From Gemmatimonadota bacterium (lineage in GTDB: Bacteria; Gemmatimonadota; Gemmatimonadetes; Gemmatimonadales; Gemmatimonadaceae): DNA of 33,434 nt. Where the stretch lies: assembly GCA_947475795.1 (NCBI GenBank), contig CANJOX010000002.1, forward strand, positions 1 to 33,434. The letters run 5' to 3'. Shown piece after piece: positions 7,940 to 16,873 of the stretch; within the stretch, counting starts at the first letter, position 1, and each line of letters opens with the position of its first letter. Both the position numbers and the translations under genes were made by a program. A model generated the notes under the pieces. It did no database searches. It worked only from the letters and a program-made list of their open reading frames with translations, and was not told the origin of the DNA.

Positions 7940-9177
7940 CCACCCTCCTGAGGCGGGAACACCGGCGAAAGCTCGGGAAGTGGGCGCCCCGCACCGGCAA
8001 CCGCCGATACGATGCCGTCGCGGAGCCACAAGTCGAACGGGGCGCCCGGAACGAACTGATCCCGTCCGCTCAAAGTAGCGCCCTCGAGCGTTCGCGCCAC
8101 CGCGAATCCGCGGGCGAGCGTCTGCAACGGCGAGAGCGCGTGTAACTGCCCCGCCAGCGCCTCAATCCGCGAGCGCCGTCGCTCCACCACGCGCGTCGCC
8201 GCCAGGCCCAGACGACGCTGGACCTGTGACAGGGCCGCGACCGCACGCTCTTCCCGTCGCCGCGCCGCCCCGGCGAGTCTCGTGCCCAGCGAGGCCACAC
8301 GCGCGACAACCTCACGGCGCGACGGCACCGCGATCTCCGCCGCCGCCGACGGGGTGGCTGCGCGCACATCCGCGACCAGATCACAGATCGTCACGTCGAC
8401 CTCGTGCCCCACCGCCGACACGGTGGGGATCGGACACCCGGCCAAGGCGCGAGCCACCCGCTCGTCGTTAAAGGCCCAGAGATCCTCGCGGGCCCCGCCG
8501 CCGCGGCCGATGATCAACAGATCGGCATCGTGCCACCGGCTCACGCGCTCGATCGCCGCCACCAACGACTCCGGGGCGCCTTCCCCCTGCACCTTCGCCG
8601 GCACGATCACGAGTTCGACGTCCGCGCTTCGGCTGCGGGCGACCGTGATGATGTCATGCATGGCCGCGCCGTCCGGGCTCGTGATAACCGCGATCCGGCG
8701 CGGGAACGCGGGCAGCGCCCGCTTGCGGGCAGGATCGAGCAACCCGTCCTTCTCGAGGCTCAGGCGCGTCCGTTCCAGCGCCTTGCGCCACAGACCGTCG
8801 CCGGCGGCTTCGAGCGCCCGCACCGAGAACTGCAGATCCCCACGCACCGGCCAGACCGTCATCTGGCCGTAGGCCAGCACCTGCATACCGTCGTCCGGCG
8901 GGGCGGGTATCCGCTTCGCGGCCGAACTCCAGATCACGCATTTGACCTGCGCGTCGGCATCGCGCAGCGCGAAATACCAGTGCCCGTTCCGATGGGCCTT
9001 GAAGTCGCTCACCTCGCCCCGGACCCAGAGGGCCGGGAAAGCCCCTTCAATCAGGTCCTTGGCCGCACTCGTCAGCGTATGCACGGCAATGGCCGACTCC
9101 GGCGCGCTCCCCGGCGCCTCGTCGGCGGCAGCCGGCGGGCCATAACTCGGATACCCATCACTGCGACGTCCGGCCAC
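7936..9177 (-). CDS. xseA: Exodeoxyribonuclease VII large subunit
   Basis: XseA is the catalytic subunit of exonuclease VII. The 413-residue product has an N-terminal OB fold that begins after a roughly 30-residue Pro/Ala-rich leader (WVRGEVSDFKAHRNGHWYF near 51-70). The catalytic domain carries IAVITSPDGAAMHDI, IGRGGGAREDLWAFNDE and VGHEVDVTICDLVAD, all typical of the family. The C-terminal part is a long Arg/Ala-rich helical region that would bind XseB. The gene follows folD by 5 bp and overlaps xseB by 4 bp. The extra N-terminal leader could mean a start slightly further downstream. Confidence 0.97.
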   Translation of the reverse strand: MAGRRSDGYPSYGPPAAADEAPGSAPESAIAVHTLTSAAKDLIEGAFPALWVRGEVSDFKAHRNGHWYFALRDADAQVKCVIWSSAAKRIPAPPDDGMQVLAYGQMTVWPVRGDLQFSVRALEAAGDGLWRKALERTRLSLEKDGLLDPARKRALPAFPRRIAVITSPDGAAMHDIITVARSRSADVELVIVPAKVQGEGAPESLVAAIERVSRWHDADLLIIGRGGGAREDLWAFNDERVARALAGCPIPTVSAVGHEVDVTICDLVADVRAATPSAAAEIAVPSRREVVARVASLGTRLAGAARRREERAVAALSQVQRRLGLAATRVVERRRSRIEALAGQLHALSPLQTLARGFAVARTLEGATLSGRDQFVPGAPFDLWLRDGIVSAVAGAGRPLPELSPVFPPQEGG

Positions 9178-9182
9178 GGGCG

Positions 9183-10067
9183 TCAGCTCACGGTGCGTTC
9201 AGCCGCACGCACCGTGTTCCGCAACAGCATGGCAATGGTCATCGGCCCCACACCACCCGGCACCGGTGTGATCCGCGACGCCACTTCGACCGCGCTGGCA
9301 AAGTGCACGTCGCCGCACAGCCGACTCCCCTTCGCCCGCGTTGCATCGGGCACGCTGTTCATACCCACGTCGATGACCACTGCACCGGGCTTGATCATGT
9401 CGCCGGTGATCATCTCCGCCCGTCCGGCCGCCACGATCAGGATGTCCGCCCGACGTGTATGGATGTGCAGATCCTTGGTGCGGCTGTGGCAGACGGTCAC
9501 CGTCGCATCACCGCCCGGGCGCGCCTGCAGGAGCAGCGCGGCCATTGGCTTGCCCACGATGTTGCTGCGCCCCACGACCACGGCTTCCGCCCCCCGCGTC
9601 TCGACACCGCTGCGCACCAGCAGCTCGATCACACCGGCCGGCGTACACGACACGAAGCCATCCGTGTGCCCGATGAGCAGCTTACCCACATTCTCCGGAT
9701 GAAAACCATCCACATCCTTATCAGGACGGATATGCCGGATCACGGTGTCGGGATCGATGTGGGCGGGCAGCGGCATCTGCACGAGAATCCCGTGGACGCC
9801 CGCGTCGCCATTCAGCTCCTCCACCAGCCGGAGCAGCTGCGCCTGTGTCGTCGCCGCGGGCAACCGCACGGTCCCGCCGGACATCCCGGCTTCGCGCGAC
9901 GCCTTCTCCTTCGCGCCCACGTAGGTCGCACTAGCCACGTCGTCGCCGACCAGCACGACGACCAATCCCGGCACGACCCCCCGCTCGCGCAGGGCGGCGA
10001 CATCCCGCGCCACATCGGCGCGGACGTCCGCCGCGATCGCTTTGCCGTCGATCAGTTCAGCGCGCAA
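9183..10067 (-). CDS. folD: Bifunctional methylenetetrahydrofolate dehydrogenase / methenyl-THF cyclohydrolase
   Basis: FolD interconverts methylene-, methenyl- and 10-formyl-tetrahydrofolate, supplying one-carbon units for purines, Met and formyl-Met-tRNA. The 294-residue length is standard. Signature segments are [14 protein letters not shown] with the catalytic Lys at 53, [22 protein letters not shown], and the Rossmann motif GRSNIVGKP followed by [11 protein letters not shown] near the C-terminus. Its start lies inside the last codons of rny (11-bp overlap), so its ribosome site is within rny coding sequence. Confidence 0.98.
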   Translation of the reverse strand: MRAELIDGKAIAADVRADVARDVAALRERGVVPGLVVVLVGDDVASATYVGAKEKASREAGMSGGTVRLPAATTQAQLLRLVEELNGDAGVHGILVQMPLPAHIDPDTVIRHIRPDKDVDGFHPENVGKLLIGHTDGFVSCTPAGVIELLVRSGVETRGAEAVVVGRSNIVGKPMAALLLQARPGGDATVTVCHSRTKDLHIHTRRADILIVAAGRAEMITGDMIKPGAVVIDVGMNSVPDATRAKGSRLCGDVHFASAVEVASRITPVPGGVGPMTIAMLLRNTVRAAERTVS

Positions 10068-11643
10068 AGTCCACCGCCCGGCTCTCTCGGATCACCACCA
10101 CTTTGATCTGCCCTGGATACTGCAGCTCCGACTCGATCCGGCGTGCAATTTCCTCGGACAACGCCGTCATCCGGTTGTCGTCGACCTGCTCTGGTGTCAC
10201 GACCACACGCACCTCTCGACCAGCCTGAATGGCGAAGACCCGCTCCACACCGCGATAACTGGACGCGATTTTTTCGAGGCCCTCGAGCCGTTTGACGTAG
10301 GTCTCGAAGGCCTCACGGCGCGCGCCCGGACGGGAACCCGAAATACTGTCGCCGGCCTGCACGAGCACCGACACTTCGCTTTCGTGCGGCACGTCGTCAT
10401 GGTGCGCCGCGATGCAGTTGACGACCAGCGGACTCTCGCCGTACTTCGTGGCGACCTCCACCCCAAGCTGGACGTGCGTGCCTTCATGCTCATGCGTGAG
10501 CACTTTCCCGATGTCATGCAGTAACGCGCCGCGCTTGGCCAGCGCCACGTCGAGCCCGAGCTCGGCCGCCATCATGCCGGCCAGCCACGCCACTTCCTTA
10601 CTGTGCGCGAGAATGTTCTGCCCGTAGCTGGAGCGCCAGCGCATGCGGCCGATGAGCTTGATCAATTCGGGGTGCAGTCCCGCCACACCCACATCGTAGG
10701 CCGCCTGCTCGCCGGTCTCGATGATCGCGATCTCGACTTCCTTACGAGCCTTCGCCACGACTTCTTCGATGCGCCCGGGATGAATCCGGCCGTCACTGAC
10801 CAGCTTCTCAAGCGCCAGCCGCGCGGTTTCCCGGCGGACGGGGTCGAAGCACGACACCACCACCGTATCGGGGGTGTCGTCGATAATGACATCCACACCG
10901 GTGGCGAGCTCGAACGCCCGGATGTTACGCCCCTCGCGCCCGATGATGCGCCCTTTCATTTCGTCGTTCGGCAGGGACACCGCTGACACGGTCGTCTCCG
11001 CTGTGGTCTCCGCCGCCACGCGCTGCACCGCGAGCGCCACGATCTTCTTGGCCTCCCGCTCCGCGTTCCGCTTGGCCGACTCGCGGATCTCACGCAACCG
11101 GCTCGCCGCATCGGCCAGCGCCTCATCCTCGAGCCGGCGGACGAGCTCTGCTTTGGCCTGATCCGCGCTGACGCCGGCGAGCTGCTCGAGCTTGCGGCGC
11201 TCCTCCGCGATCAGCCGGTCCAGCTCCTGCTCCTTCGAGGTGGCCACGGTTTCGCGTCGGCCAAGCTCGGCCCCACGACGCTGCACTTCCTGCTCGCGGC
11301 CCTCCAGCGACTCCCGCGCGCGATCGAGCTGCGACTCCCGGTCTATGACACGCTTCTCCTCGCGCTCCAGCTCCACGCGACGCTGCCGGACCTCTTGCTC
11401 GTGGCCCTCGCGCAGCTTCAGCACATCCTCCTTACCGGCGACGACCGCTCCACGCCGCAGCGTCTCCGCCTCGCGCCGTGCCTCGTCGAGCACGCGAACC
11501 GCCGATTCCTCGGCGGTCACCAGCACACGCTGCTGCTCGGTGGTTTCCACCTTCCGCCACGACTGTCGTCCCAGTACGAACGCGACGACCGCCGCGATCA
11601 ACCCAAGGGCGCCAATCAGCGCCGCTGCGGGAATCTCGCCCAT
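10057..11643 (-). CDS. rny: Ribonuclease Y
   Basis: RNase Y is a membrane-anchored endoribonuclease that initiates mRNA decay. The 528-residue product begins with a hydrophobic transmembrane helix ([18 protein letters not shown]). A long charged coiled coil (about residues 30-200) follows, then a KH RNA-binding domain ([17 protein letters not shown]). The HD domain has the catalytic His-Asp of [15 protein letters not shown] at 376-377. The length and architecture match the family. It lies after zapA and a folded non-coding stretch. A GGAG precedes the ATG by about 11 bases. Having RNase Y suggests that bulk mRNA turnover follows the Firmicutes-like route; whether RNase E also exists cannot be seen here. 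Confidence 0.97.
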   Translation of the reverse strand: MGEIPAAALIGALGLIAAVVAFVLGRQSWRKVETTEQQRVLVTAEESAVRVLDEARREAETLRRGAVVAGKEDVLKLREGHEQEVRQRRVELEREEKRVIDRESQLDRARESLEGREQEVQRRGAELGRRETVATSKEQELDRLIAEERRKLEQLAGVSADQAKAELVRRLEDEALADAASRLREIRESAKRNAEREAKKIVALAVQRVAAETTAETTVSAVSLPNDEMKGRIIGREGRNIRAFELATGVDVIIDDTPDTVVVSCFDPVRRETARLALEKLVSDGRIHPGRIEEVVAKARKEVEIAIIETGEQAAYDVGVAGLHPELIKLIGRMRWRSSYGQNILAHSKEVAWLAGMMAAELGLDVALAKRGALLHDIGKVLTHEHEGTHVQLGVEVATKYGESPLVVNCIAAHHDDVPHESEVSVLVQAGDSISGSRPGARREAFETYVKRLEGLEKIASSYRGVERVFAIQAGREVRVVVTPEQVDDNRMTALSEEIARRIESELQYPGQIKVVVIRESRAVDFAR

Positions 11644-11740
11644 GAGGATCTATGCTCCACCGCGGCTGCGCGCGGGTTCTTGATCGTGGTTCAGTGCATC
11701 TATCGTTCGAACGGCGCGGGCGACGAACACGATGCGCCGT

Positions 11741-11885
11741 AAACCGACGGGAGGGAACTCCGCCGACGCGGCCCAAGGGAACGCACGTACCGTTGACCTT
11801 CAGAACGTACGGACGCTTTCAAGGGGCCGCAACGTCCCAGCGCCGCGAGAGCCGAGCCCCGGGCGCGCGGGGCGCTCCCACGCAC
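11741..11885 (-). ncRNA. Candidate 6S RNA (ssrS-like) downstream of zapA
   Basis: The non-coding gap between zapA and rny folds into one long interrupted hairpin when read on the minus strand. An outer stem pairs 11875-11879 with 11749-11753 and 11871-11874 with 11761-11764. An inner 7-bp stem, GCGGCCC with GGGCCGC, pairs 11824-11830 with 11768-11774. Beyond it a terminal arm of about ten pairs is built on CGTAC/GTACG. A long rod with an internal bubble next to zapA is the known arrangement of 6S RNA in many bacteria. The 6S RNA binds RNA polymerase holoenzyme. The 145-base length is shorter than the usual 180 or so, and the ends are guesses. It could instead be a structured 3' UTR or an rny leader. 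Confidence 0.45.
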
Positions 11886-11895
11886 CGGTCGCGAC

Positions 11896-12207
11896 TCAGG
11901 CTGGGACGCCGTCGTCCCCACGCTTCGCCGGTGGTAGCAGCGGACGGATGTCCGAGGCCAGCTGCCGGATGTCGGCCGTGATGGCCTCGCTGGCGACGCG
12001 CTCACGAAACAGTTCATCCGTGATCTGCAGCGCCGCCAGAATGGCCGCCTTATGCGTCTCCATCGTGGACCCCGCCCCCATGATCGCGCGGATGGTCCGA
12101 TCCACATGCTCCGCGACCGATTTGGTGTGCTCCGGCGACGCCTCGGTGCGCAGCGTGTACTCCTCGCCCATGATGCGGACCCGCACCACCAGCTTACTGT
12201 CGATCAT
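11896..12207 (-). CDS. zapA: Cell division protein ZapA
   Basis: ZapA is a small cytoplasmic protein that binds and bundles FtsZ filaments at the division ring. The 103-residue product has the family's N-terminal beta segment with VRIMGEEYTLRTEASPEH. Helix residues SVAEHVDRTIRAIM and the long C-terminal helix AAILAALQITDELFRER follow. The length is typical. The start overlaps the upstream coiled-coil gene by 4 bp (ATGA). Position after pheST matches zapA neighbourhoods in several phyla, where a 6S RNA gene often follows. Confidence 0.92.
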   Translation of the reverse strand: MIDSKLVVRVRIMGEEYTLRTEASPEHTKSVAEHVDRTIRAIMGAGSTMETHKAAILAALQITDELFRERVASEAITADIRQLASDIRPLLPPAKRGDDGVPA

Positions 12208-12644
12208 CGCTCCGCCCCATGACCGATCTGCTGCCGTAGAAACCGGACGCGTTCACCGAGCTGTGCGGCTTTCTCGCGCGCCTCACCCAGCCGGCCGCGC
12301 AGCTGGTCGTTCTCGCGCGACAACTCATGCTCGACGGCCTGGGGGGTGACGGCCTCAGCCGCCGCGGCGAACGCGGCCTGCACGCGCAGCAGCTCCACCT
12401 TTGCCAACTCCGCCTTGGCCTCGAGCTCACGCACCCGCGCCTCCAGAATGGCGCGCGCCTGAGTGGAGCGCTGTACATCGGCTCGGATCTCGATCAGCGT
12501 ACCGTCCCGCTCGGCCACCGCCTGCTCCAGCTCGCGCGAACGCGCCTCGGCGGCCAGCGCCCGCCGCCGGTAGCCGGCGAGCTGGTCGCTGAGGTTGCGG
12601 ACCAGTGCGTCGAGTTCACGGAACGCCGCGGTATCAGGTCGCAC
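12204..12644 (-). CDS. Small coiled-coil protein coupled to zapA, unknown function
   Basis: The 146-residue product starts at GTG and is almost wholly helical. Heptad-like stretches such as ARSRELEQAVAERDGTL, ARVRELEAKAELAKVELLR and SRENDQLRGRLGEAREKAA lie along its length. It has no Cys, no membrane segment and no catalytic motif. It overlaps pheT by 11 bp and zapA by 4 bp, so it is translated in tight coupling with zapA. That context suggests a cell-division role, such as a ZapB-like partner of ZapA, but this is inference from position and shape only. Coiled coils give many false similarities. Confidence 0.8.
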   Translation of the reverse strand: MRPDTAAFRELDALVRNLSDQLAGYRRRALAAEARSRELEQAVAERDGTLIEIRADVQRSTQARAILEARVRELEAKAELAKVELLRVQAAFAAAAEAVTPQAVEHELSRENDQLRGRLGEAREKAAQLGERVRFLRQQIGHGAER

Positions 12645-15075
12645 GAGGTCGAATACCCAGTTCCTTGTCCAGAATGTCGAGCAGGCGGGCCCGCCGACCC
12701 TCGATTTCCTTATCCCGCAGGGTGCGCTCCGGATGCCGGAACGTCAAGCGCCAGCCGAGGCTGCGCTGCCCCTCGGGGACGCCGGCGCCGCGGAATTCAT
12801 CAAAGAGCGCCACACGCTCGAGCAGATCGCCACCGGCGCTGCGCAGCAGCTGTTCGACACGCGCGGCCTCGATGCCATCGGGCACCAGCAACGCCACGTC
12901 GATCTCGGCCGCGGGTGTCGTCGGCAGCGGCGTGAAGCGAATGCCGGACGACGCCGATGCCTCCCGCACCGCGGCGCCGCTGGCATGCGCGTTCTGGCGC
13001 GGCGCGGACACATCGGCCGACGACATCACGCCGAGGCGGATCTCGATGCCGAAGGCGGCGCCCGCCCAGACCGGACGATCGAGCGCCACGTTCCCTACCG
13101 TACCCACCGTTCCTTCTCCCTCGACCGTGAGCACCCAGACGGTCGGTGCCACGCCGGGCAACAGGGTCGCGGCCCGACCCGGAAACGCCACCGCCAGCAT
13201 CCGCTCCGCCATCGCCTTGGCGTCCCAGATGTCGAACGCGGGTGGCTGTGGCTCGGTGAAATGCGCCGGACGACGAGCCCCCATCAGGAGCGCCCCGACG
13301 TGCACCTCTTCCTGCGGCAAGCGCCCGCCCGACGGCAGAAACACGTTGCCGATTTCAAAGAGTCGGAGATCGCCCTGCATTCGAGAGAGATTGTACTCCG
13401 CGCGGCGCGCGAGTGTGTCCAGAACGGACGCGCGCAGGAACGGCTCGTCGTCCGCAAGCGGATTGCGTACCCGCGGCGTGTGCTCGTCGCCGGTGGCCGT
13501 GAACGGCATCGGCCGGGTTTCGGCCATGCCCATCCCCACCAACAGATCGCGGACGCGTCGTCCGGCCAGATGCAGTGGGTGATCCGGTGCCGTCCCCGGA
13601 CGGAACGGACGGAGCTCGTCCGGCAGGGCATCGAAACCCACCAGGCGCGCCACCTCCTCAATCAGGTCCACCTCCAGCAGCAGGTCGTGGCGCCACGACG
13701 GCGGCGTAACCAACAGGCCATGCGCGTCCTCGGTCACGGCGCATCCCAACGACTCCAAGCGGTCGCGCAACTCGGCGGGGGGCACGGCAACGCCCAGCAC
13801 GCGCGCCAACCGGGACGGGCGCAGCGTCACGGACGCACGCGGGGCGACTGACTCGCCGACATCGAGCAACGCGACCACATCACCACCCGCCACCTGCACG
13901 ATCAGCGCCGCCGCCGTCCGGGCCACGTCAAGCGTGTCACCGGCGTCGACCCCACGCTCAAACCGATACGACGCATCGGTCGAGAGATTCACCGCACGGC
14001 GCACGCGGCGTACAAAGCGCGGCTCGAACACCGCCACTTCCAACAGAACGTCCGTCGTGGCGTCCGTCACTTCCGTGTCGAGGCCACCCATCACCCCGGC
14101 CAGAGCCACGGGTCGCACACCATCGCAGATCACCGTGGTGCCCGCCGTCAGGCTCCGCGCGACGCCGTCGAGGGTGACCAGCGACTCCCCGTCTCCGGTG
14201 GGCCGCACTACGATCCCACCGCCGGCAAGGGTGGCCAGATCAAAGGCATGCACCGGCTGCCCGAGCCCGTGCAGCACGTAGTTCGTGGCATCGACCACGT
14301 TGCTGATGCTGCGCTGCCCAATGCTCTCGAGCCGTCCGCGCAGCCAGTCGGGGCTGGGGCCGACGCGCACGCCGCGGATGACCGCCGCGACATAGCGCGG
14401 GCAGGCGTTTGCGTCGTCGATGCGCACCGACACGCCGGCACCGCTGACCTGTGCCGTCCCCGTATGCACCGGCACCTCGTGCGGCACCGCGGCGATGTCC
14501 GCCGGGCGCGCGTGCATCGGCACGCCGAGGATGGCCGAGACCTCACGGGCGACCCCGAGATGCGACAGCAGGTCGGGCCGGTTCGGTAGCACATCGAGGT
14601 CGATGCGCGCATCCGCGCTGGGCAGCACCTCGAGCAGCGGCGTGCCGGGGGCAACATCGGTGTCGAGCGTGAGGATGCCGTCGTGCTCCTGTCCGAGTCC
14701 GAGTTCACGGGACGAGCACAGCATCCCATTGCTGGTCTCTCCGCGGATCTTGCGCTTCTCGATCTTGAGCCCGCCGGGCATGATCGTGCCGCTGCGCGCG
14801 AACGGGTACTTGGCGCCTGCCACCACGTTGGGCGCGCCGCACACGACGTCGAGGAGCGTGCCGCTGCCGTCGTCCACCTTCGTCACCCACAGATGGTCGG
14901 AGTTGGGATGCCGACCGGCCTCGACAACCTGCGCGACCACGAACGACGCGAGATCCGCGCCCAGTCGCGCAATGTTGTCCAGCGTCACGCAGTGACGGCT
15001 CAACGCATCGCCGACATCCTGAGCGGAGCGGTCATGCGGAACGAACTGCTTGATCCATTCATGAGAAACGATCAT
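12634..15075 (-). CDS. pheT: Phenylalanine-tRNA ligase beta subunit
   Basis: PheT is the large subunit of the alpha2-beta2 enzyme that charges tRNA-Phe. It contributes tRNA binding and editing of misactivated Tyr. The 813-residue bacterial-length product starts with the B1 segment. An EMAP-type OB fold follows (HPNSDHLWVTKVDDG through NGMLCSSRELGLG, about 55-150). B3/B4 editing and B5 domains come next (DATNYVLHGLGQPVHAFD; FERGVD; LLEVDLIEEVARLVGFD). The C-terminal anticodon-binding fold (FRGAGVPEGQRSLGWRLTF) completes it. The start overlaps the pheS stop as ATGA. Confidence 0.98.
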   Translation of the reverse strand: MIVSHEWIKQFVPHDRSAQDVGDALSRHCVTLDNIARLGADLASFVVAQVVEAGRHPNSDHLWVTKVDDGSGTLLDVVCGAPNVVAGAKYPFARSGTIMPGGLKIEKRKIRGETSNGMLCSSRELGLGQEHDGILTLDTDVAPGTPLLEVLPSADARIDLDVLPNRPDLLSHLGVAREVSAILGVPMHARPADIAAVPHEVPVHTGTAQVSGAGVSVRIDDANACPRYVAAVIRGVRVGPSPDWLRGRLESIGQRSISNVVDATNYVLHGLGQPVHAFDLATLAGGGIVVRPTGDGESLVTLDGVARSLTAGTTVICDGVRPVALAGVMGGLDTEVTDATTDVLLEVAVFEPRFVRRVRRAVNLSTDASYRFERGVDAGDTLDVARTAAALIVQVAGGDVVALLDVGESVAPRASVTLRPSRLARVLGVAVPPAELRDRLESLGCAVTEDAHGLLVTPPSWRHDLLLEVDLIEEVARLVGFDALPDELRPFRPGTAPDHPLHLAGRRVRDLLVGMGMAETRPMPFTATGDEHTPRVRNPLADDEPFLRASVLDTLARRAEYNLSRMQGDLRLFEIGNVFLPSGGRLPQEEVHVGALLMGARRPAHFTEPQPPAFDIWDAKAMAERMLAVAFPGRAATLLPGVAPTVWVLTVEGEGTVGTVGNVALDRPVWAGAAFGIEIRLGVMSSADVSAPRQNAHASGAAVREASASSGIRFTPLPTTPAAEIDVALLVPDGIEAARVEQLLRSAGGDLLERVALFDEFRGAGVPEGQRSLGWRLTFRHPERTLRDKEIEGRRARLLDILDKELGIRPRAT

Positions 15076-16112
15076 CGCGCGAACTGCTCCAGGAAGCGGA
15101 CATCGGAATCGTAGAGCACGCGGATGTCGCTGATGTCGTAGCGGGACATCGCAATGCGCGCCGGGCCCATGCCGAAGGCCCAGCCAGTGAACTTCTCGCT
15201 ATCGAGGCCGGCATCCTCAAGCACGTGTGGATGCACCATGCCGCAGCCGAGAATCTCGACCCAGCGCAGTCCCTTGCCGTCGTTGAGGTCGACCTCGACA
15301 TCCATCTGCGCCCCGGGCTCGACGAACGGGAAGTACGACGGCCCGAAGCGCACCCGTCGCGAGGCGCCGTAAAAACGGCGGGCAAACTCGGCCAGTGTGG
15401 CCTTGAGATCGACGAACGAGATGCCCTCGTCGACCGCGAGCCCCTCGAGCTGCATGAACGCGGGCGCGTGCGTCGCATCGAAAAAATCCCGTCGATACAC
15501 CTGGCCCGGTGCGAGCACACGGACGGGCGGCTTGTACCGCTGCAGGGTGCGCACCTGAACAGGCGACGTGTGCGTCCGCAGCACGGTGTCGTCACCGAGG
15601 TACAACGTGTCGTGCAGCTCCATGGCCGGATGATCAGGCGGGAAGTTGAGCGCACCGAAGTTGTACCACTCCGTTTCCGCCTCGGGGCCGAGGGCAATCG
15701 TAAATCCGAGCTCGCGGAAGATGTCGCAGATCTCGTCGATGACGATGGTGACGGGATGCAACGAGCCGCGCCACAGGCCGCGCGCCGGCATGGTGGCATC
15801 GAATGCTACGACCCCGAGCGCTGCCGCCTGCCGCGTGGCAAAGGTGTCGAGCCGCTCCTGAATCGCCTGCTTGAGCGTGTTGAACGCGGTCCCCGCCGCA
15901 CGCCGGTCATCGGGCGGCAGCGCGCGGAGCGCACCCTGGAGCGCGGCCAGCCGCGCGTCCTTGAGGGCATTGAGCTGCCCCTTGGCGTCGTCGAGGCGGG
16001 TGGCGGGCTCGAGCCCGTCGAGTAGCGCGCGCGCGTCCTGCGCGAGGGCATCAGCCTGAGCGAGATACTCGGAAAGTTGCACGAGTCGAGATCGGAAATC
16101 GGGGAATCGCAT
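15072..16112 (-). CDS. pheS: Phenylalanine-tRNA ligase alpha subunit
   Basis: PheS carries the catalytic class II core of Phe-tRNA synthetase. The N-terminal coiled coil (about residues 5-80) binds tRNA. The core shows HPVTIVIDEICDIFRELGF, then HPAMELHDTLYL (motif 2 region), GAQMDVEVDLNDGKGLRWVE and GWAFGMGPARIAMSRYDISD (motif 3). I chose the ATG of MRFPDFRSRL at 16112, giving 346 residues, the usual size. An in-frame GTG at 16160 would add 16 atypical residues. Neither start has a clear Shine-Dalgarno. The gene sits in the infC-rpmI-rplT-pheS-pheT order common in bacteria and overlaps pheT by 4 bp. Confidence 0.95.
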   Translation of the reverse strand: MRFPDFRSRLVQLSEYLAQADALAQDARALLDGLEPATRLDDAKGQLNALKDARLAALQGALRALPPDDRRAAGTAFNTLKQAIQERLDTFATRQAAALGVVAFDATMPARGLWRGSLHPVTIVIDEICDIFRELGFTIALGPEAETEWYNFGALNFPPDHPAMELHDTLYLGDDTVLRTHTSPVQVRTLQRYKPPVRVLAPGQVYRRDFFDATHAPAFMQLEGLAVDEGISFVDLKATLAEFARRFYGASRRVRFGPSYFPFVEPGAQMDVEVDLNDGKGLRWVEILGCGMVHPHVLEDAGLDSEKFTGWAFGMGPARIAMSRYDISDIRVLYDSDVRFLEQFAR

Positions 16113-16225
16113 CGCACCGGGAAACCGATCCGGTTCGCATGCACGAAGGGCCGGCATCACCTCGATACCGGCCCCACAACTTAATCACGAACGGCACCGC
16201 CGCTCATGTCACGTGCCGGTCCGAA

Positions 16226-16600
16226 TCAGGCGGCGGCGGTCTTCGCGTCGACAGCCTTGCGCACCTGCTCGGCGATCGCGGCGAACGCATCCGGCTCACG
16301 CACCGCCAGGTCGGCCAGCACCTTGCGGTCGATCTCGATACCAGCGGCGTGGAGGCCGTTGATAAAGACGCTGTACGACATGTCGTGCATGCGGGCGGCG
16401 GCGTTGATACGCACGATCCAGAGGCGACGGAAATCGCGCTTCTTGTTCTTGCGGTCGCGGTACGCATAGCGCCAGCCACGCTCCACGGTTTCCTTCGCGG
16501 CCTTCCAGAGCTTGGACCGGCCACCAAAGGCACCCTTGGCGTGCTTGAGGATTTGCTTCTTCCGCTTGAGGCGGACGACGTTGGATTTTACGCGGGGCAT
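16226..16600 (-). CDS. rplT: 50S ribosomal protein L20
   Basis: L20 binds 23S rRNA and is required early in large-subunit assembly. In several bacteria it also represses its own operon by binding mRNA. The 124-residue product starts [19 protein letters not shown] and continues with [36 protein letters not shown] and IVRINAAAR, which identifies it. The length is slightly above the usual 117-120 because of an Ala-rich tail. It starts 9 bp after rpmI. Confidence 0.98.
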   Translation of the reverse strand: MPRVKSNVVRLKRKKQILKHAKGAFGGRSKLWKAAKETVERGWRYAYRDRKNKKRDFRRLWIVRINAAARMHDMSYSVFINGLHAAGIEIDRKVLADLAVREPDAFAAIAEQVRKAVDAKTAAA

Positions 16601-16609
16601 AGTAGGTCC

Positions 16610-16807
16610 TCAGGCCAGGATAAGACGCTTGATACGCTTCACTTCGCCGTTGGTCTCGACGATGGTCGGACGACGGAGATTGCGCTTACGCTTCGACGTC
16701 TTCTTGGTCAGGATGTGGCTCTTGTACGCCTTCAGACGCCGCACCTTCCCCGATCCCGTCACGGAGAAGCGCTTCTTGGCGCCACTGTGGGTCTTCATCT
16801 TCGGCAT
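16610..16807 (-). CDS. rpmI: 50S ribosomal protein L35
   Basis: L35 is a small basic large-subunit protein. The 65-residue product starts [20 protein letters not shown] and contains [17 protein letters not shown], the family hallmark, with a Lys/Arg-rich end. It lies between infC (66-bp gap) and rplT (9-bp gap). In the gap before it, the self-complementary GCGGTTGACCGC (16823-16834) could form a small hairpin. Such sites upstream of rpmI are where L20 acts in some bacteria, but nothing here proves that. Confidence 0.97.
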   Translation of the reverse strand: MPKMKTHSGAKKRFSVTGSGKVRRLKAYKSHILTKKTSKRKRNLRRPTIVETNGEVKRIKRLILA

Positions 16808-16873
16808 GATCTACTCACGGCTGCGGTCAACCGCTCCGATGCGGAAGCGGCCCTGCTGGTGATCCCGCGCCGA

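Noticed and set aside
12595..13851. 418-codon plus-strand open frame
   Set aside because: It is antisense to pheT, whose conserved domains explain the sequence.
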